From Clostridium_AD sp050717635 (GTDB lineage Bacteria; Bacillota; Clostridia; Clostridiales; Clostridiaceae), in contig NZ_JBOITO010000002.1 in assembly GCF_050717635.1 (NCBI RefSeq), forward strand, positions 186,001 to 250,000: DNA of 64,000 bases, written 5' to 3'. The notes under the pieces were generated by a model. It saw only the letters and a program-made list of their open reading frames with translations. It did not search any database and was not told where the DNA came from. Below are positions 1-8,964 of the stretch, piece by piece; within the stretch, counting starts at the first letter, position 1, and every line of letters starts with the position of its first letter. The translations under genes were made by a program, and so were the position numbers.

Positions 1-1
1 A

Positions 2-685
2 AAATCAAAAAAAGATAAAGAATATGATTTTTCAATTGAAGAGATTTCCATATATAAAGATGGTAAGTCCATAGAGTTATACAAACCAGTACCATCATCC
101 TTTGTAAATGGTGGGGATTTAGGTATGACTGCACCAAAAGATGCGGGTGAATATATTTATACGTTACGATTAAACTTTAAAGATAGAGGAACAGTTAGTT
201 ATGGGTTTGCTGTAAAAGTTGGTATGCCAGCATACGATTTAATTGGAATCTCAAAATATAAAACACCATATTTAGGGGATAACAGTAAGGTTTCTATTAT
301 AGTAAACGCTCTGCCTGTACCTTATAGCTATTTTAAGCAACAATATATATCAATGGTAACAGAAAAAAAACCATACAAACTTAATGTGTTTTATGAAGCA
401 AGAAAACATACTTCACATAGCTTTGAGTGGCCAATTGTCGATCATGATAATGAGACTTATTCTAATATGAGCAGAAATGCATTGGTTTTATTTTGCATGA
501 TTGATAATCTTGATGAAGTAAACTTTGCATTTCGTGATTCACAGTCTGATGGAAAATTAGATAATTCAAAATATGATGACACATTTACATTTTCGCGGGC
601 TTCTATTGAAAAACAATATGGTGATATTTCTGTGCTTGCGGGTAAGATAGATTTACTTCAAAATGCATTATCAAAGGGTTATTAG
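2..685 (+). CDS. DUF4825-like C-terminal region, gene cut by window start
   Basis: The reading frame is open from the first bases of the window, so the gene starts upstream; the ATG at 125 is internal. The segment after residue Ala-Tyr-Asp-Leu carries the pattern K-T-P-Y-L-G-D-N-S-K-V followed by a Leu-Pro pair, which I recognise as typical of DUF4825 domains. Such domains often form the extracytoplasmic tail of membrane-anchored proteins, including BlaR/M56-type sensors in clostridia. No transmembrane segment is visible in this part. The identity of the N-terminal portion cannot be seen, so the role is left open. Confidence 0.55.
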   Translation, partial: KSKKDKEYDFSIEEISIYKDGKSIELYKPVPSSFVNGGDLGMTAPKDAGEYIYTLRLNFKDRGTVSYGFAVKVGMPAYDLIGISKYKTPYLGDNSKVSIIVNALPVPYSYFKQQYISMVTEKKPYKLNVFYEARKHTSHSFEWPIVDHDNETYSNMSRNALVLFCMIDNLDEVNFAFRDSQSDGKLDNSKYDDTFTFSRASIEKQYGDISVLAGKIDLLQNALSKGY

Positions 686-787
686 TAGAAAGAAGATTTT
701 TTAAAAACAAATGTTATGTAAAACAAACAAATAGGGTAACATATGATAAACTAATAAAACTCACTAGAAAGAAAGAGGTGTATAAAA

Positions 788-1435
788 GTGGAATTTATAA
801 ATGGTGTATTTAATAAGAAAACTCAAAATATAATAAATGAATACAAAAATAAACTTCCTGAAGATATACAATACATTGATTCATATATAGAAATAATCAA
901 ACTTGCATTAGTAAAGAATAATATAACTACTGTTGAATTATTTCAATCATTTAATGGCAACGAATTATTTGATAAAATTAAGGGCGAAAATTCATCTAAG
1001 AATGTTTTAGTTTTATACAAAGGCAATATCGACAATCAAATTGCAAAAAGTGGATATATTAATATATATCACTCAAAAGTGGGCAATTACTCTTTAGTTG
1101 TTTTCCAACATCAATTTATATATGAAGAGTTATTCGGAGTTGAGTTATGGAATGATGGAAGTTCAACGCCGCAGAAAATACATGCTTTTAACTGTTACAT
1201 ATCAGAAAAAATTAATTATTTTGCAGGCATGAATTGTACAGTTATGGGTATAGGTATAGGTAATATGAACAAGAAACAGTATGAAAACCTAATGGAAGAT
1301 TATCACAAGACAGTTAAAACACCCAAAAATAAAACAAGCAAAGGTAAAGTAGCATTATATACAGGAATTGCATCCACCATTGGGACTGGACTTCTTATAG
1401 GTTTAAAAATATGGTCAAAAAAAGGTAGAAAATAA
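788..1435 (+). CDS. Hypothetical protein with C-terminal membrane anchor
   Basis: A 215-residue protein starting at GTG behind an AGAAAGAGGTG ribosome binding site. I do not recognise a family. Most of the chain is soluble-looking and mixed alpha/beta. The last 30 residues form one hydrophobic helix (about residues 188-206, starting ALYTGIASTIGTGLLIGLKI) followed by a Lys/Arg-rich tail, which suggests a tail-anchored protein facing the cytoplasm. It has its own terminator just downstream and is probably monocistronic. Confidence 0.6.
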   Translation: MEFINGVFNKKTQNIINEYKNKLPEDIQYIDSYIEIIKLALVKNNITTVELFQSFNGNELFDKIKGENSSKNVLVLYKGNIDNQIAKSGYINIYHSKVGNYSLVVFQHQFIYEELFGVELWNDGSSTPQKIHAFNCYISEKINYFAGMNCTVMGIGIGNMNKKQYENLMEDYHKTVKTPKNKTSKGKVALYTGIASTIGTGLLIGLKIWSKKGRK

Positions 1436-1457
1436 TATAGAAAATTATATATTTAAT

Positions 1458-1490
1458 AAAAAATCACGCTTATACTAGCGTGATTTTTTA
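1458..1490 (+). terminator. Intrinsic terminator after the tail-anchored protein gene
   Basis: Stem AAATCACGC / GCGTGATTT around an 8-nt loop, with A-rich sequence before and a T-run after, 22 bases past the stop at 1435. Confidence 0.85.
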
Positions 1491-1511
1491 GTGATATATA
1501 TTGCTTTAAAT

Positions 1512-1564
1512 AATAGTTGCACAAGAAACCATTATGATGTATAATAGTTTCTTGTGCAACTATT
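1512..1564 (+). promoter_or_regulatory. MarR promoter overlapped by perfect 18-bp inverted repeat
   Basis: A near-consensus promoter is visible: -35 TTGCAC (1517-1522), 17-base spacer, -10 TATAAT (1540-1545). An inverted repeat with perfect 18-base arms overlaps it: 1512-1529 (AATAGTTGCACAAGAAAC) and its complement at 1547-1564. One arm covers the -35 and the other the expected transcription start. This is the arrangement expected of an autorepressed marR operator; binding by the adjacent regulator is inferred. Confidence 0.8.
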
Positions 1565-1579
1565 ATAGGGGGAGAAAAT

Positions 1580-2008
1580 ATGCGAAAAATAATAGGAAGA
1601 AATATTTCAATATTATATAGAAATGCAAATAATTATGTGGATGCTAAGCTAAAAAAATATAATCTAAATAAAGTTCAAGCTGAAGTATTATTATTTTTAA
1701 GGGACGATAAGGGGGCTAACCTAACACAAATAAATGAATTGTTTTTATTTAATAAGGCCACTATAACAAAAATAATAACCCATCTTGAAAAAAATAATTA
1801 TGTTAATAGAGTAGTTAGCGCAAGTGATAAACGGGAAAAGGGCATATATTTAACAGATAAAGCAAAAGATATATTTCCTAGCATTATAGAAATCTTAGAA
1901 GCATGGGAAGACATTCTCACTAATAACATTTCTAATGATGATATTGAAACAATAAGAAGTATGCTAGCCAAAATGGTAGATAATATAACGACATCGAAGG
2001 AGAACTAA
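1580..2008 (+). CDS. MarR family transcriptional regulator
   Basis: A 142-residue winged-helix protein of normal MarR length. The DNA-binding segment (about residues 45-95) has the order Q-I-N-E-L-F-L-F-N-K-A-T-I-T-K, then the wing with D-K-R-E-K-G and the usual L-T-D-K-A strand. MarR dimers repress adjacent efflux genes and release DNA when bound by drugs or phenolics. The ATG follows a GGGGGAG ribosome binding site. The stop lies two bases before the MATE transporter start, so the two form an operon under the palindromic promoter at 1512-1564. Confidence 0.92.
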   Translation: MRKIIGRNISILYRNANNYVDAKLKKYNLNKVQAEVLLFLRDDKGANLTQINELFLFNKATITKIITHLEKNNYVNRVVSASDKREKGIYLTDKAKDIFPSIIEILEAWEDILTNNISNDDIETIRSMLAKMVDNITTSKEN

Positions 2009-2010
2009 CA

Positions 2011-3384
2011 ATGAAAGAAAATATGTATAAACTAGGTAATATGGATATAAAGAAGCTGATTATAAAAATGTCATTGCCAGCAATGCTGTCCATGATTGTA
2101 CAAGCACTATATAATGTTGTAGACAGTATGTTTGTAGCAAAAATATCCGAGCAGGCACTTACTGCTTTATCCATAGCTTTTCCAATTCAACTTATAATAG
2201 TATCAATATTTGTGGGGTTTGGCGTTGGAATTAACTCATTTATGTCTAGAAAACTGGGTGAGGGGAACAAAGATGATGCGGTGAATACTGCGGAACATGG
2301 GTTTGCAATAGGCATTATACTAGGGATTATCCTTGCTATATGTTCAACATTTGTACCTGAAATATTTGCTAAACTGTTTACTGACGACCCTGTTGTTATT
2401 AAATATGCAGTACAGTATACTAGGATTATTATGCTGTTTTCATTTGGTAGCATTATATCAGAAGTGTGTATGAATATTTTGAGATCTACTGGTGACATGT
2501 TAAGTTCTATGAGAATACAGTTATTAGGTGCGATAACCAACATAGTTCTAGATCCAATTCTCATTTTCGGATTGTTATTTATCCCTAAATTAGGTGTAAA
2601 GGGTGCAGCAATAGCAACGGTTATTGGTCAGATATGTGCTATGCTATATGCAATTAAACTCGTACTTAGAAATAAAAATGGATTAAAACTAAATTTAAAG
2701 AAATTTCATTATAGTAGTAAAATTACAGGTAAAATATTCAAAGTTGGAGTCCCTGCAATGTTTATGCAAATGTTGGGGTCCATAATGATATCTGGTATTA
2801 ATTTGATTTTAGCAGGATTTTCTGGAACTGCTGTTGCAGTATTTGGAGCATACTTTAAATTACAGTCTTTTATATATATGCCTGTATTCGGTTTGACACA
2901 GGGTCTCATGCCTATAGTTGGCTATAATTATGGCGCTAAAAATAAGCATAGGGTACTGGAAACTGTCAAGTATGGTTGTATATTTGCGTGCGTAATAATG
3001 CTTCTTGGTACAACTGTATTTGTAATATTCCCGAGGCAGCTGCTTATGCTATTTAGCAGCACACCACAGATGGAAGTAATTGGAATTAAATGTCTGAGAA
3101 TTATAAGTATAGGTTTTGTGTTTTCAGGGGTAGCAATAGTTATCTCTGTGGCTTTTCAAGCGCTTGGTAAAGCAGAAGTAAGCCTTATTATATCCTTTGC
3201 AAGACAGATTATTATTTTATTACCATTGGCATTTATTCTAAGCAAATCAATTGGATTAACCGGGATATGGATAGCTTTTCCAATATCAGAAGGAGCTTCT
3301 TTAATAATTTCGGGGTACTTTGCAATTAAAGTATATCGAGAAAAAATTAAAAATTTAGAAGGAAAAATACAAGACGTGTGCTAA
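2011..3384 (+). CDS. MATE family multidrug efflux transporter (MepA-like)
   Basis: A 457-residue polytopic membrane protein with about 12 hydrophobic helices and the MATE internal twofold repeat. N-terminal hallmark residues include S-L-P-A-M-L-S-M-I-V-Q-A-L-Y-N-V-V-D-S-M-F-V, and the mid-chain G-F-G-V-G-I-N-S-F loop is present. MATE pumps export cationic drugs in exchange for Na+ or H+. It is translated directly after the MarR gene (GGAG site in the intergenic sequence), so it is very likely the target of that repressor. The substrate is not predictable from sequence. Confidence 0.93.
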   Translation: MKENMYKLGNMDIKKLIIKMSLPAMLSMIVQALYNVVDSMFVAKISEQALTALSIAFPIQLIIVSIFVGFGVGINSFMSRKLGEGNKDDAVNTAEHGFAIGIILGIILAICSTFVPEIFAKLFTDDPVVIKYAVQYTRIIMLFSFGSIISEVCMNILRSTGDMLSSMRIQLLGAITNIVLDPILIFGLLFIPKLGVKGAAIATVIGQICAMLYAIKLVLRNKNGLKLNLKKFHYSSKITGKIFKVGVPAMFMQMLGSIMISGINLILAGFSGTAVAVFGAYFKLQSFIYMPVFGLTQGLMPIVGYNYGAKNKHRVLETVKYGCIFACVIMLLGTTVFVIFPRQLLMLFSSTPQMEVIGIKCLRIISIGFVFSGVAIVISVAFQALGKAEVSLIISFARQIIILLPLAFILSKSIGLTGIWIAFPISEGASLIISGYFAIKVYREKIKNLEGKIQDVC

Positions 3385-3387
3385 TCT

Positions 3388-3425
3388 AAAAGCCTTACAA
3401 ACATTAAGTTTGTAAGGCTTTTATC
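3388..3425 (+). terminator. Intrinsic terminator of the MarR-MATE operon
   Basis: Perfect 15-base stem (AAAAGCCTTACAAAC and complement) with a 5-base loop, directly after the MATE stop codon. Confidence 0.9.
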
Positions 3426-3475
3426 TTTGGCCACTTTTCCGCATTATAAAGTTTTATATAAAAAACAATATAATA

Positions 3476-3505
3476 TTGACAATACTGTGTGACACACAGT
3501 ATAAT
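3476..3505 (+). promoter_or_regulatory. padR promoter with palindromic operator in the spacer
   Basis: Promoter TTGACA (3476-3481), 18-base spacer, TATAAT (3500-3505). The spacer contains the perfect palindrome TACTGTGTGACACACAGTA (3483-3501), nine-base arms around a central A, overlapping the first bases of the -10. This placement blocks RNA polymerase when occupied. PadR proteins bind such dyads, so autoregulation is inferred. Confidence 0.8.
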
Positions 3506-3526
3506 GTAATTAAGGGAGTTGGTATC

Positions 3527-3868
3527 ATGACCGATATGGAATCCATAGTTCAGAATATCCAGCAAGAAATGAAACGTGGGACTTTGGTTTTAGCGGTTTT
3601 AACACAGCTGGACCAGCAGCAGTATGGTTATTCACTGATAGAGGAACTTACAAGGCAGGGGATGTCAGTGGAACAAAACACACTTTATCCACTTATGAGG
3701 CGCCTTGAAAAACAAGGTTTATTAGAATCTTTATGGCAACTTGAAGGAAATCGACCAAGGCGTTACTACAAAATTAGCGAACTTGGTTTAAACGTAAGAG
3801 AAAGGCTTATGAAGGATTGGACATTGCTTGAGAAAACTATGTCAAAGCTAATAGGAGGCACACCATGA
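3527..3868 (+). CDS. PadR family transcriptional regulator
   Basis: A 113-residue protein (starting MTDMESIVQ). The start at 3527 is chosen because it follows a GGGAG site and lies downstream of the promoter; an in-frame start 51 bases earlier would fall in the -35. PadR features are clear: G-T-L-x-L-A-V-L in helix 1, Q-Y-G-Y-S-L-I-E-E-L, then N-T-L-Y-P-L-M-R-R-L-E and the wing R-P-R-R-Y-Y-K-I. It overlaps the next gene by ATGA, as in many PadR/HAAS pairs where the regulator controls its membrane partner. Confidence 0.93.
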   Translation: MTDMESIVQNIQQEMKRGTLVLAVLTQLDQQQYGYSLIEELTRQGMSVEQNTLYPLMRRLEKQGLLESLWQLEGNRPRRYYKISELGLNVRERLMKDWTLLEKTMSKLIGGTP

Positions 3869-4815
3869 TATCAAACTATCTTTATACAATAGGAAAGTAC
3901 TTACCGCCTTATGAAAAAATAGAAGTGCTTAAGGACATTGAAGTCAATTTATACGATTATCTTGAAGATAATTTCGGAAAAAAAGAATATACAGATGAAG
4001 AAATTGAAACAGCCATTAGAATAATGGGCCATCCTAGAAAAGTTGCAGAGGCATATATGCATGAACCTAGAGTCTTAATTGGAGCAGCTTATATTGATAC
4101 CTACTGGTTGGTTCTAAAAATTGCACTTATTGGTACTGCAATAGGGATAACAATAACTAATATGATGCATTTAACAAATGCCAAAGAGGGTATTCAGCTT
4201 TATTTAAAGATCATATCTCAGATTTGGCAGTCTTCATTATCTTCTATTGGGCTTATTACACTGATATTTGCAGCGATTCAATACTATAGTCCAAAAGAAA
4301 AAATACCAAAAGACAATGGTTGGTCTCTGAGCATATTAGAAAAAGCAATCCAGCCACATCAAAGGGTGAAAAAATTTGATCTGGTTGTTGAAACATTTTT
4401 CTTATGTCTCAGTGTGGTTGCAATAAATCAAGTAATTCAGGGACTTGAGTCCACTCAAATAATTATCCCTATATTTAATATGGTGATTTTTAAACATTAT
4501 TTGATATGGATAAATATAGTCTTAATAGGCTCGCTTTTGCTAAATATTTACCTGCTAATTATAAGAAAATGGCAGTCTGTAACACGTTTTATATCCATAG
4601 TATTAGATGTATTAGGAGTGGCCATATTTACACAGCTCGTGTATAATCCAGACCTATGGCGTTTGAACTTAATAGCAGAAAAACTTGGTGCACGCGCCTC
4701 TAAAATCGAAACAGTATGGACAAAGTCAATGTATATTACTCTAGTGGTAGTGGTAATAATCGTTTCATTCGATGTGTTTGGTCACTTGAAAGTACTGCTT
4801 AGAAAAAACAAATAG
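3865..4815 (+). CDS. HAAS-domain membrane protein, partner of PadR
   Basis: A 316-residue protein. Residues 1-65 form a HAAS-like helical signalling domain (Y-L-P-P-Y-E-K-I-E-V-L-K-D-I-E followed by E-E-I-E-T-A-I-R-I-M-G-H-P). The rest contains about six hydrophobic helices with loops and a C-terminal Lys-rich end. HAAS proteins are regularly encoded directly after PadR-s2 regulators and are thought to transmit membrane or envelope stress signals. The four-base overlap indicates translational coupling with the regulator. No enzymatic motif was seen. Confidence 0.8.
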   Translation: MISNYLYTIGKYLPPYEKIEVLKDIEVNLYDYLEDNFGKKEYTDEEIETAIRIMGHPRKVAEAYMHEPRVLIGAAYIDTYWLVLKIALIGTAIGITITNMMHLTNAKEGIQLYLKIISQIWQSSLSSIGLITLIFAAIQYYSPKEKIPKDNGWSLSILEKAIQPHQRVKKFDLVVETFFLCLSVVAINQVIQGLESTQIIIPIFNMVIFKHYLIWINIVLIGSLLLNIYLLIIRKWQSVTRFISIVLDVLGVAIFTQLVYNPDLWRLNLIAEKLGARASKIETVWTKSMYITLVVVVIIVSFDVFGHLKVLLRKNK

Positions 4816-4901
4816 CTCTCATAAAAAAACTATATTTTTTTGAATAGATCAAAATTAGTTATTGTCATATACCCAAAACTAAAAATAGAGGAGATGTTTT
4901 C

Positions 4902-5174
4902 ATGGCTAGAAGAGATGGTACAGGTCCAATGGGAATGGGATCAAATACAGGAAGAGGTATGGGATTTTGTAATGTAACTAATGCTGTAGGAGGAACTAGA
5001 GGCCTAGGTATGGGTTTAAATTCAGGTAGAAGAGGCGGCTTAGGAATGAATGGTTTTAATAACTCAATTAATCCTATAAACCAAAAAGATTTACTTGCAC
5101 AAGAAAAAATTAATCTTGAAAATAGACTTAATTTAATAAATAATCAATTGAATACTTCTGAGGATGACAAGTAA
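4902..5174 (+). CDS. DUF5320 family small Gly/Met-rich protein
   Basis: A 90-residue protein. The first 50 residues are rich in Gly, Met and Arg (starting MARRDGTGPMGMG), which is the signature of DUF5320. The C-terminal 30 residues form a short coiled coil (L-x-x-E-x-x-x-L pattern) ending in acidic residues. The family often sits near Mrp-like or dinitrogenase iron-molybdenum cofactor-binding genes, but none is adjacent here. The AGAGGAG site is clear. Function unknown. Confidence 0.8.
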   Translation: MARRDGTGPMGMGSNTGRGMGFCNVTNAVGGTRGLGMGLNSGRRGGLGMNGFNNSINPINQKDLLAQEKINLENRLNLINNQLNTSEDDK

Positions 5175-5208
5175 AAAAGGGATGATTTATCCTCCCTTTT
5201 TTACTTGT
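5167..5208. terminator. Bidirectional terminator between DUF5320 and the binding protein gene
   Basis: Perfect 16-base stem (5167-5182 with 5193-5208) containing A6 on one side and T6 on the other, so it can serve both converging genes. It includes the last codons of the DUF5320 gene. Confidence 0.85.
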
Positions 5209-5242
5209 TATTTTAAATTCTGAGTCAACAGACATCAGTAAT

Positions 5243-6127
5243 TTATTTAGCTAAATCTTCTATAGAATTAATATCCATGTACTTAGGAACAACTAAACCC
5301 ACTCTAGCTCCTTCTAGGTTTGGTCCTAGATCTTCAACTTTATCTTTGTAGTCTGCTAAGTATTTAGCGTGTGTTCCCGGTAGCCAAGCTGAAACAATAG
5401 CATCTACATCTCCAGTAGCTACTGCAGACCACATTGGTCCTGCATCTACTTGTACAAGATCAACTTTGTAACCCATATCTTGAAGTACTGATCCAATTAC
5501 GTTAGTAGATGCAATTGCACTATCCCAAGCAACATAAGCAATCCTGATTGCATCTCCATCTACTTTTTTTGCGCCTGCTGTCCACTTACTTACTTTATCT
5601 GTATTGTCAGTAACCCATTGTCTTGCAACTTTCTTTATGTTTCCGCCATCATTAATTTCAAGCATAACAGATTCAGAATTTTCTGGAGTCCAATAAAATT
5701 GATCTAATATTTTATAAGCATTAGGCATTTTTTCCTTTAAGTTTTTGCGTACAACTGTACTTGTGTGCTCAACGCCGCCGAAAAGTCCCTTAGGGTCGTC
5801 TAAGTATTTTAAGTCATATTTAGAAAACATCCAGTGAGGAGACCAACCAGTAACTATTATTGGTTCTTTATTTTCATAGGCATCTGCTAGTGCTTGTGTC
5901 ATAGCAGCGCCAGAGCTAGCTTGAACAGTATAATTTGTGTTATATTCTTTAACAGCTTGCTCTGCAAATTCCATTTCGCCAGAACCAGCATCTATGCCTG
6001 TAATTTTGTAACCCATTTGCTCACCAATAGATTTGTTAGCATTTTTACTGCTACTACAGCCTACAAAAGTTAAAACCGCTAAACTAAGAGCTATTACACC
6101 CATTTTCTTTAAGTTTTTTTTAATCAT
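5243..6127 (-). CDS. Glycine betaine/proline ABC transporter substrate-binding lipoprotein (OpuAC type, lobes permuted)
   Basis: A 294-residue protein with a lipoprotein signal (hydrophobic helix ending V-G-C, lipidation Cys about residue 24). OpuAC motifs are strong: G-I-D-A-G-S-G-E-M, S-S-G-A-A-M-T, V-T-G-W-S-P-H-W-M-F and D-L-K-Y-L-D-D-P-K-G. Their order is unusual. The block normally in the second half comes first (residues 40-185) and the block normally first (I-A-Y-V-A-W-D through D-I-N-S-I-E-D-L) closes the protein. No ATPase or permease gene is adjacent, so it must pair with a transporter encoded elsewhere. AGGAGG site present. Confidence 0.88.
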   Translation of the reverse strand: MIKKNLKKMGVIALSLAVLTFVGCSSSKNANKSIGEQMGYKITGIDAGSGEMEFAEQAVKEYNTNYTVQASSGAAMTQALADAYENKEPIIVTGWSPHWMFSKYDLKYLDDPKGLFGGVEHTSTVVRKNLKEKMPNAYKILDQFYWTPENSESVMLEINDGGNIKKVARQWVTDNTDKVSKWTAGAKKVDGDAIRIAYVAWDSAIASTNVIGSVLQDMGYKVDLVQVDAGPMWSAVATGDVDAIVSAWLPGTHAKYLADYKDKVEDLGPNLEGARVGLVVPKYMDINSIEDLAK

Positions 6128-6289
6128 AAATTTATTCCTCCTTAGATTATATACGTAGTGACTATTTTAGTATTTGATCTATGTATTTTTTGTAAATATA
6201 CCACTATAAATTTATAGCACATTTAATCAGTATAACAAATATAGCTAAGAAGTTCAAATTTTAGACTTAGGATGTTTTGTATTTGAAAA

Positions 6290-6313
6290 GATGTTATTCT
6301 ATATAGAGGAAGT
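6290..6313 (+). repeat. Copy of the CTCTATATAGAGG leader motif (upstream of the GH2 gene)
   Basis: GTTATTCTATATAGAGGAAG here matches the core of the longer repeats at 25161 and 33602 and a weaker match at 28851. It sits about 30 bases before the GH2 start. Preceding TTGTAT with a 17-base gap to TATATA could make it part of a promoter. Confidence 0.5.
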
Positions 6314-6343
6314 GAAAAACTAATTAATTATGGGGGCGTTTTA

Positions 6344-8770
6344 ATGAATAGTAATTTACCAATTATAGAACATTTGAATTTTGATTGGGAGTTTTGCCCT
6401 AAATTTGATGAAAGAATGATTTCAGGTGATGAAAATGGATACATTTTTGGAAAAGTAAACATACCGCACTCAGCTGTAGAAATACCTTATAATAACTTTG
6501 ATGAAAATATGTATCAAATTGAATGTTGTTATAGAAAAATGGTTTATGTCTCAAAGGACATGATGAATAGATATGCTTTTCTTCACTTTGACGGTGTTAT
6601 GGCTTACGCAAAAATATTTGTAAATGGCGAATTTGTTGGTGAGCATAAAGGTGGATATACGCCTTTTAAATTGGATATTACAAAAGTGCTAAAATATGAA
6701 CAAGAGAATCTACTTGTAATATATGTTGATACTCACGAAAGAAAGGAAATTCCGCCTTTTGGTTTTATGATAGATTATCTTACCTATGGTGGAATATATA
6801 GAGAGGTAAGGCTAGAGTATGTAAGTGAAATATCTATTGCAAATTGCCATATAAAAACAAAAGATATTTTGCAGGATAAAAAACTTTTAGACATAGAGCT
6901 TTATATTGAAAACTACAAAAAAATTACGAATTCTCTTGAAATAGTATTTACACTAGTGTATAAAAATAGTATTTGCCATGAATTCACTAAAATAGTGGAG
7001 CTTAAAGGGGAATACTTGGAAAAATATAGTATTATAGAGACTGTAGATAACGTGAATTTATGGGATATAAATAATCCTAATCTATATCAACTAAACATTA
7101 AAGTAAGAAATAAAGAAAGAATATTAGATGAACAAACGCTACGATTTGGATTTAGGGAAATTGCTTATAAAAACGATGGATTATATTTAAATGGAAAAAA
7201 GATAAAGCTAAGAGGACTTAATAGACACCAATCATTTCCATATGTAGGTTATGCAATGCCCAAAAGTGCTCAGTATAAAGATGCAGAAATATTAAAATAT
7301 AGTTTAGGGGTGAATACTGTTAGATTAAGTCACTATCCTCAGAGCAATCATTTTATGGATAGATGTGATGAACTTGGCCTTTTAGTTTTTGATGAAATTC
7401 CAGGCTGGCAGCATGTTGGAGATTCCAATGAATGGCGCAGTATTGCAAAGAAAAATGTTCGAGAAATGATTATGAAAGATTGGAATCACCCAAGTGTATT
7501 TATTTGGGGCGTAAGGATAAATGAATCCAAAGACTGCGCTGAATTATATTTAGAAACCAATGCCATTGCTCATGCTTTGGATGAAACTAGACCTACTGGC
7601 GGCGTTAGATATATAGAAGGAAGTCAATTATTAGAAGATGTATACACCTTTAATGATTTTTCTCATACAGGTAAAAATAAAGGGCTAAAACATAGGAAGA
7701 GGGTTACCCAAAAACGGGTGCCTTATCTGGTTACAGAGCATAATGGACATATGTTTCCAACTAAAAAGTATGATAGCGAACCTCATCGGATTGAACAGGC
7801 AAAGAGACATTTAAATGTACTTGAAGCTATGTATAAAAACGAGGATATTTCGGGTGCTATTGGTTGGTGTATGTTTGATTACAATACCCATAAAGATTTC
7901 GGAAGTGGGGATAAAATCTGTTATCACGGTGTTATGGACATGTATAGAATTGAAAAATATGCAGCTTATGTATATAGTTCTATGCAAGATGAAAAGCCTG
8001 TTATGCATGTGGCAAATTCCATGGAAATTGGTGATTTTCCAGCAGGTCTAGTTGGGGATACTTATATTTTTACCAATTGCAATTATGTAAAGGTATATAA
8101 AAATGAATTATTCATTGGTAATTTTTATCCTGCAAAAGAATTATATCCATCACTTCCCCATGCTCCAGTTATAGTAGATAATTATATTGGAAATCAAATA
8201 CATGAAAATGAAGATTTTAATCATAAAGATGCAAGTTTTATTAAAAAAAGTTTTATAAGGCTCTCAAAAACCGGAGAGTCTGGAATAACATTATTCGATA
8301 AAATTAAAATGGGGCTTATATTAGTTAAATATAAAAAAAGTTTCTCAGATATTTATAAGTTATATGGTATATACATGAGTAATTGGGGAGATTCTGCAAC
8401 TACTTATAAATTTGAAGGATATATTAACGAAAAATCTGTACTGACTGTTAAAAAATCGCAATTAGGCACTGTGCATATGAAAGTTTCTCCAGATGCAACT
8501 ACTCTTGTTGAAGAAGAAACCTATGATGTTACACGTATTGTAGTTAGTATAGAAGATGATAACAGTAAAACACTATTTTATAGCAATGAATCCATATTTT
8601 TAAATGTAGAGGGTCCAATAGAAATTATCGGTCCAAAGCACATTCCTTTAATAGGCGGGTCAAGCGTTTTTTGGATAAAAACCACTGGTTCATCAGGAAA
8701 TGCGAAGGTCACGATTACATCAGAACGATATGGAGAAGAGAAAGTTTTAATAAATGTTTTAAAGGTATAG
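6344..8770 (+). CDS. Glycoside hydrolase family 2 enzyme (beta-galactosidase/beta-glucuronidase type)
   Basis: An 808-residue protein without a signal peptide, so cytoplasmic. Order: sugar-binding jelly roll (about 1-165), immunoglobulin-like domain (to about 275), TIM barrel (about 280-560) and C-terminal beta domains. The GH2 signature L-R-G-L-N-R-H-Q-S-F-P and D-W-N-H-P-S-V are present. The acid/base is Glu394 in the G-V-R-I-N-E-S strand, and the nucleophile candidate is Glu465 in V-T-E-H-N-G-H. Substrate could be a beta-galactoside or glucuronide and is not decided by sequence. It appears monocistronic with its own terminator. Confidence 0.9.
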   Translation: MNSNLPIIEHLNFDWEFCPKFDERMISGDENGYIFGKVNIPHSAVEIPYNNFDENMYQIECCYRKMVYVSKDMMNRYAFLHFDGVMAYAKIFVNGEFVGEHKGGYTPFKLDITKVLKYEQENLLVIYVDTHERKEIPPFGFMIDYLTYGGIYREVRLEYVSEISIANCHIKTKDILQDKKLLDIELYIENYKKITNSLEIVFTLVYKNSICHEFTKIVELKGEYLEKYSIIETVDNVNLWDINNPNLYQLNIKVRNKERILDEQTLRFGFREIAYKNDGLYLNGKKIKLRGLNRHQSFPYVGYAMPKSAQYKDAEILKYSLGVNTVRLSHYPQSNHFMDRCDELGLLVFDEIPGWQHVGDSNEWRSIAKKNVREMIMKDWNHPSVFIWGVRINESKDCAELYLETNAIAHALDETRPTGGVRYIEGSQLLEDVYTFNDFSHTGKNKGLKHRKRVTQKRVPYLVTEHNGHMFPTKKYDSEPHRIEQAKRHLNVLEAMYKNEDISGAIGWCMFDYNTHKDFGSGDKICYHGVMDMYRIEKYAAYVYSSMQDEKPVMHVANSMEIGDFPAGLVGDTYIFTNCNYVKVYKNELFIGNFYPAKELYPSLPHAPVIVDNYIGNQIHENEDFNHKDASFIKKSFIRLSKTGESGITLFDKIKMGLILVKYKKSFSDIYKLYGIYMSNWGDSATTYKFEGYINEKSVLTVKKSQLGTVHMKVSPDATTLVEEETYDVTRIVVSIEDDNSKTLFYSNESIFLNVEGPIEIIGPKHIPLIGGSSVFWIKTTGSSGNAKVTITSERYGEEKVLINVLKV

Positions 8771-8795
8771 TTTTTATTTTATTAAAGTTATATTT

Positions 8796-8838
8796 AAACT
8801 ACAGAATAATCAAACTTATGATTATTCTGTAGTTTATT
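8796..8838 (+). terminator. Intrinsic terminator after GH2
   Basis: Perfect 17-base stem AAACTACAGAATAATCA and complement around a 6-base loop, followed by T-rich sequence. Confidence 0.85.
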
Positions 8839-8964
8839 TGTATCATAAGACAGATTATACTGCTTATTTGTTGGTAAAAATTACACCTATTCTTTACTTT
8901 ACATGAGTTGCAATCCGTGATAGAATCTGTTTTGTATCGTTTTTACTTGCAATTGTTCAAAGTA

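Noticed and set aside
7815..8051. Frames inside the GH2 gene
   Set aside because: They are out-of-frame shadows of a continuous, well-conserved coding sequence.
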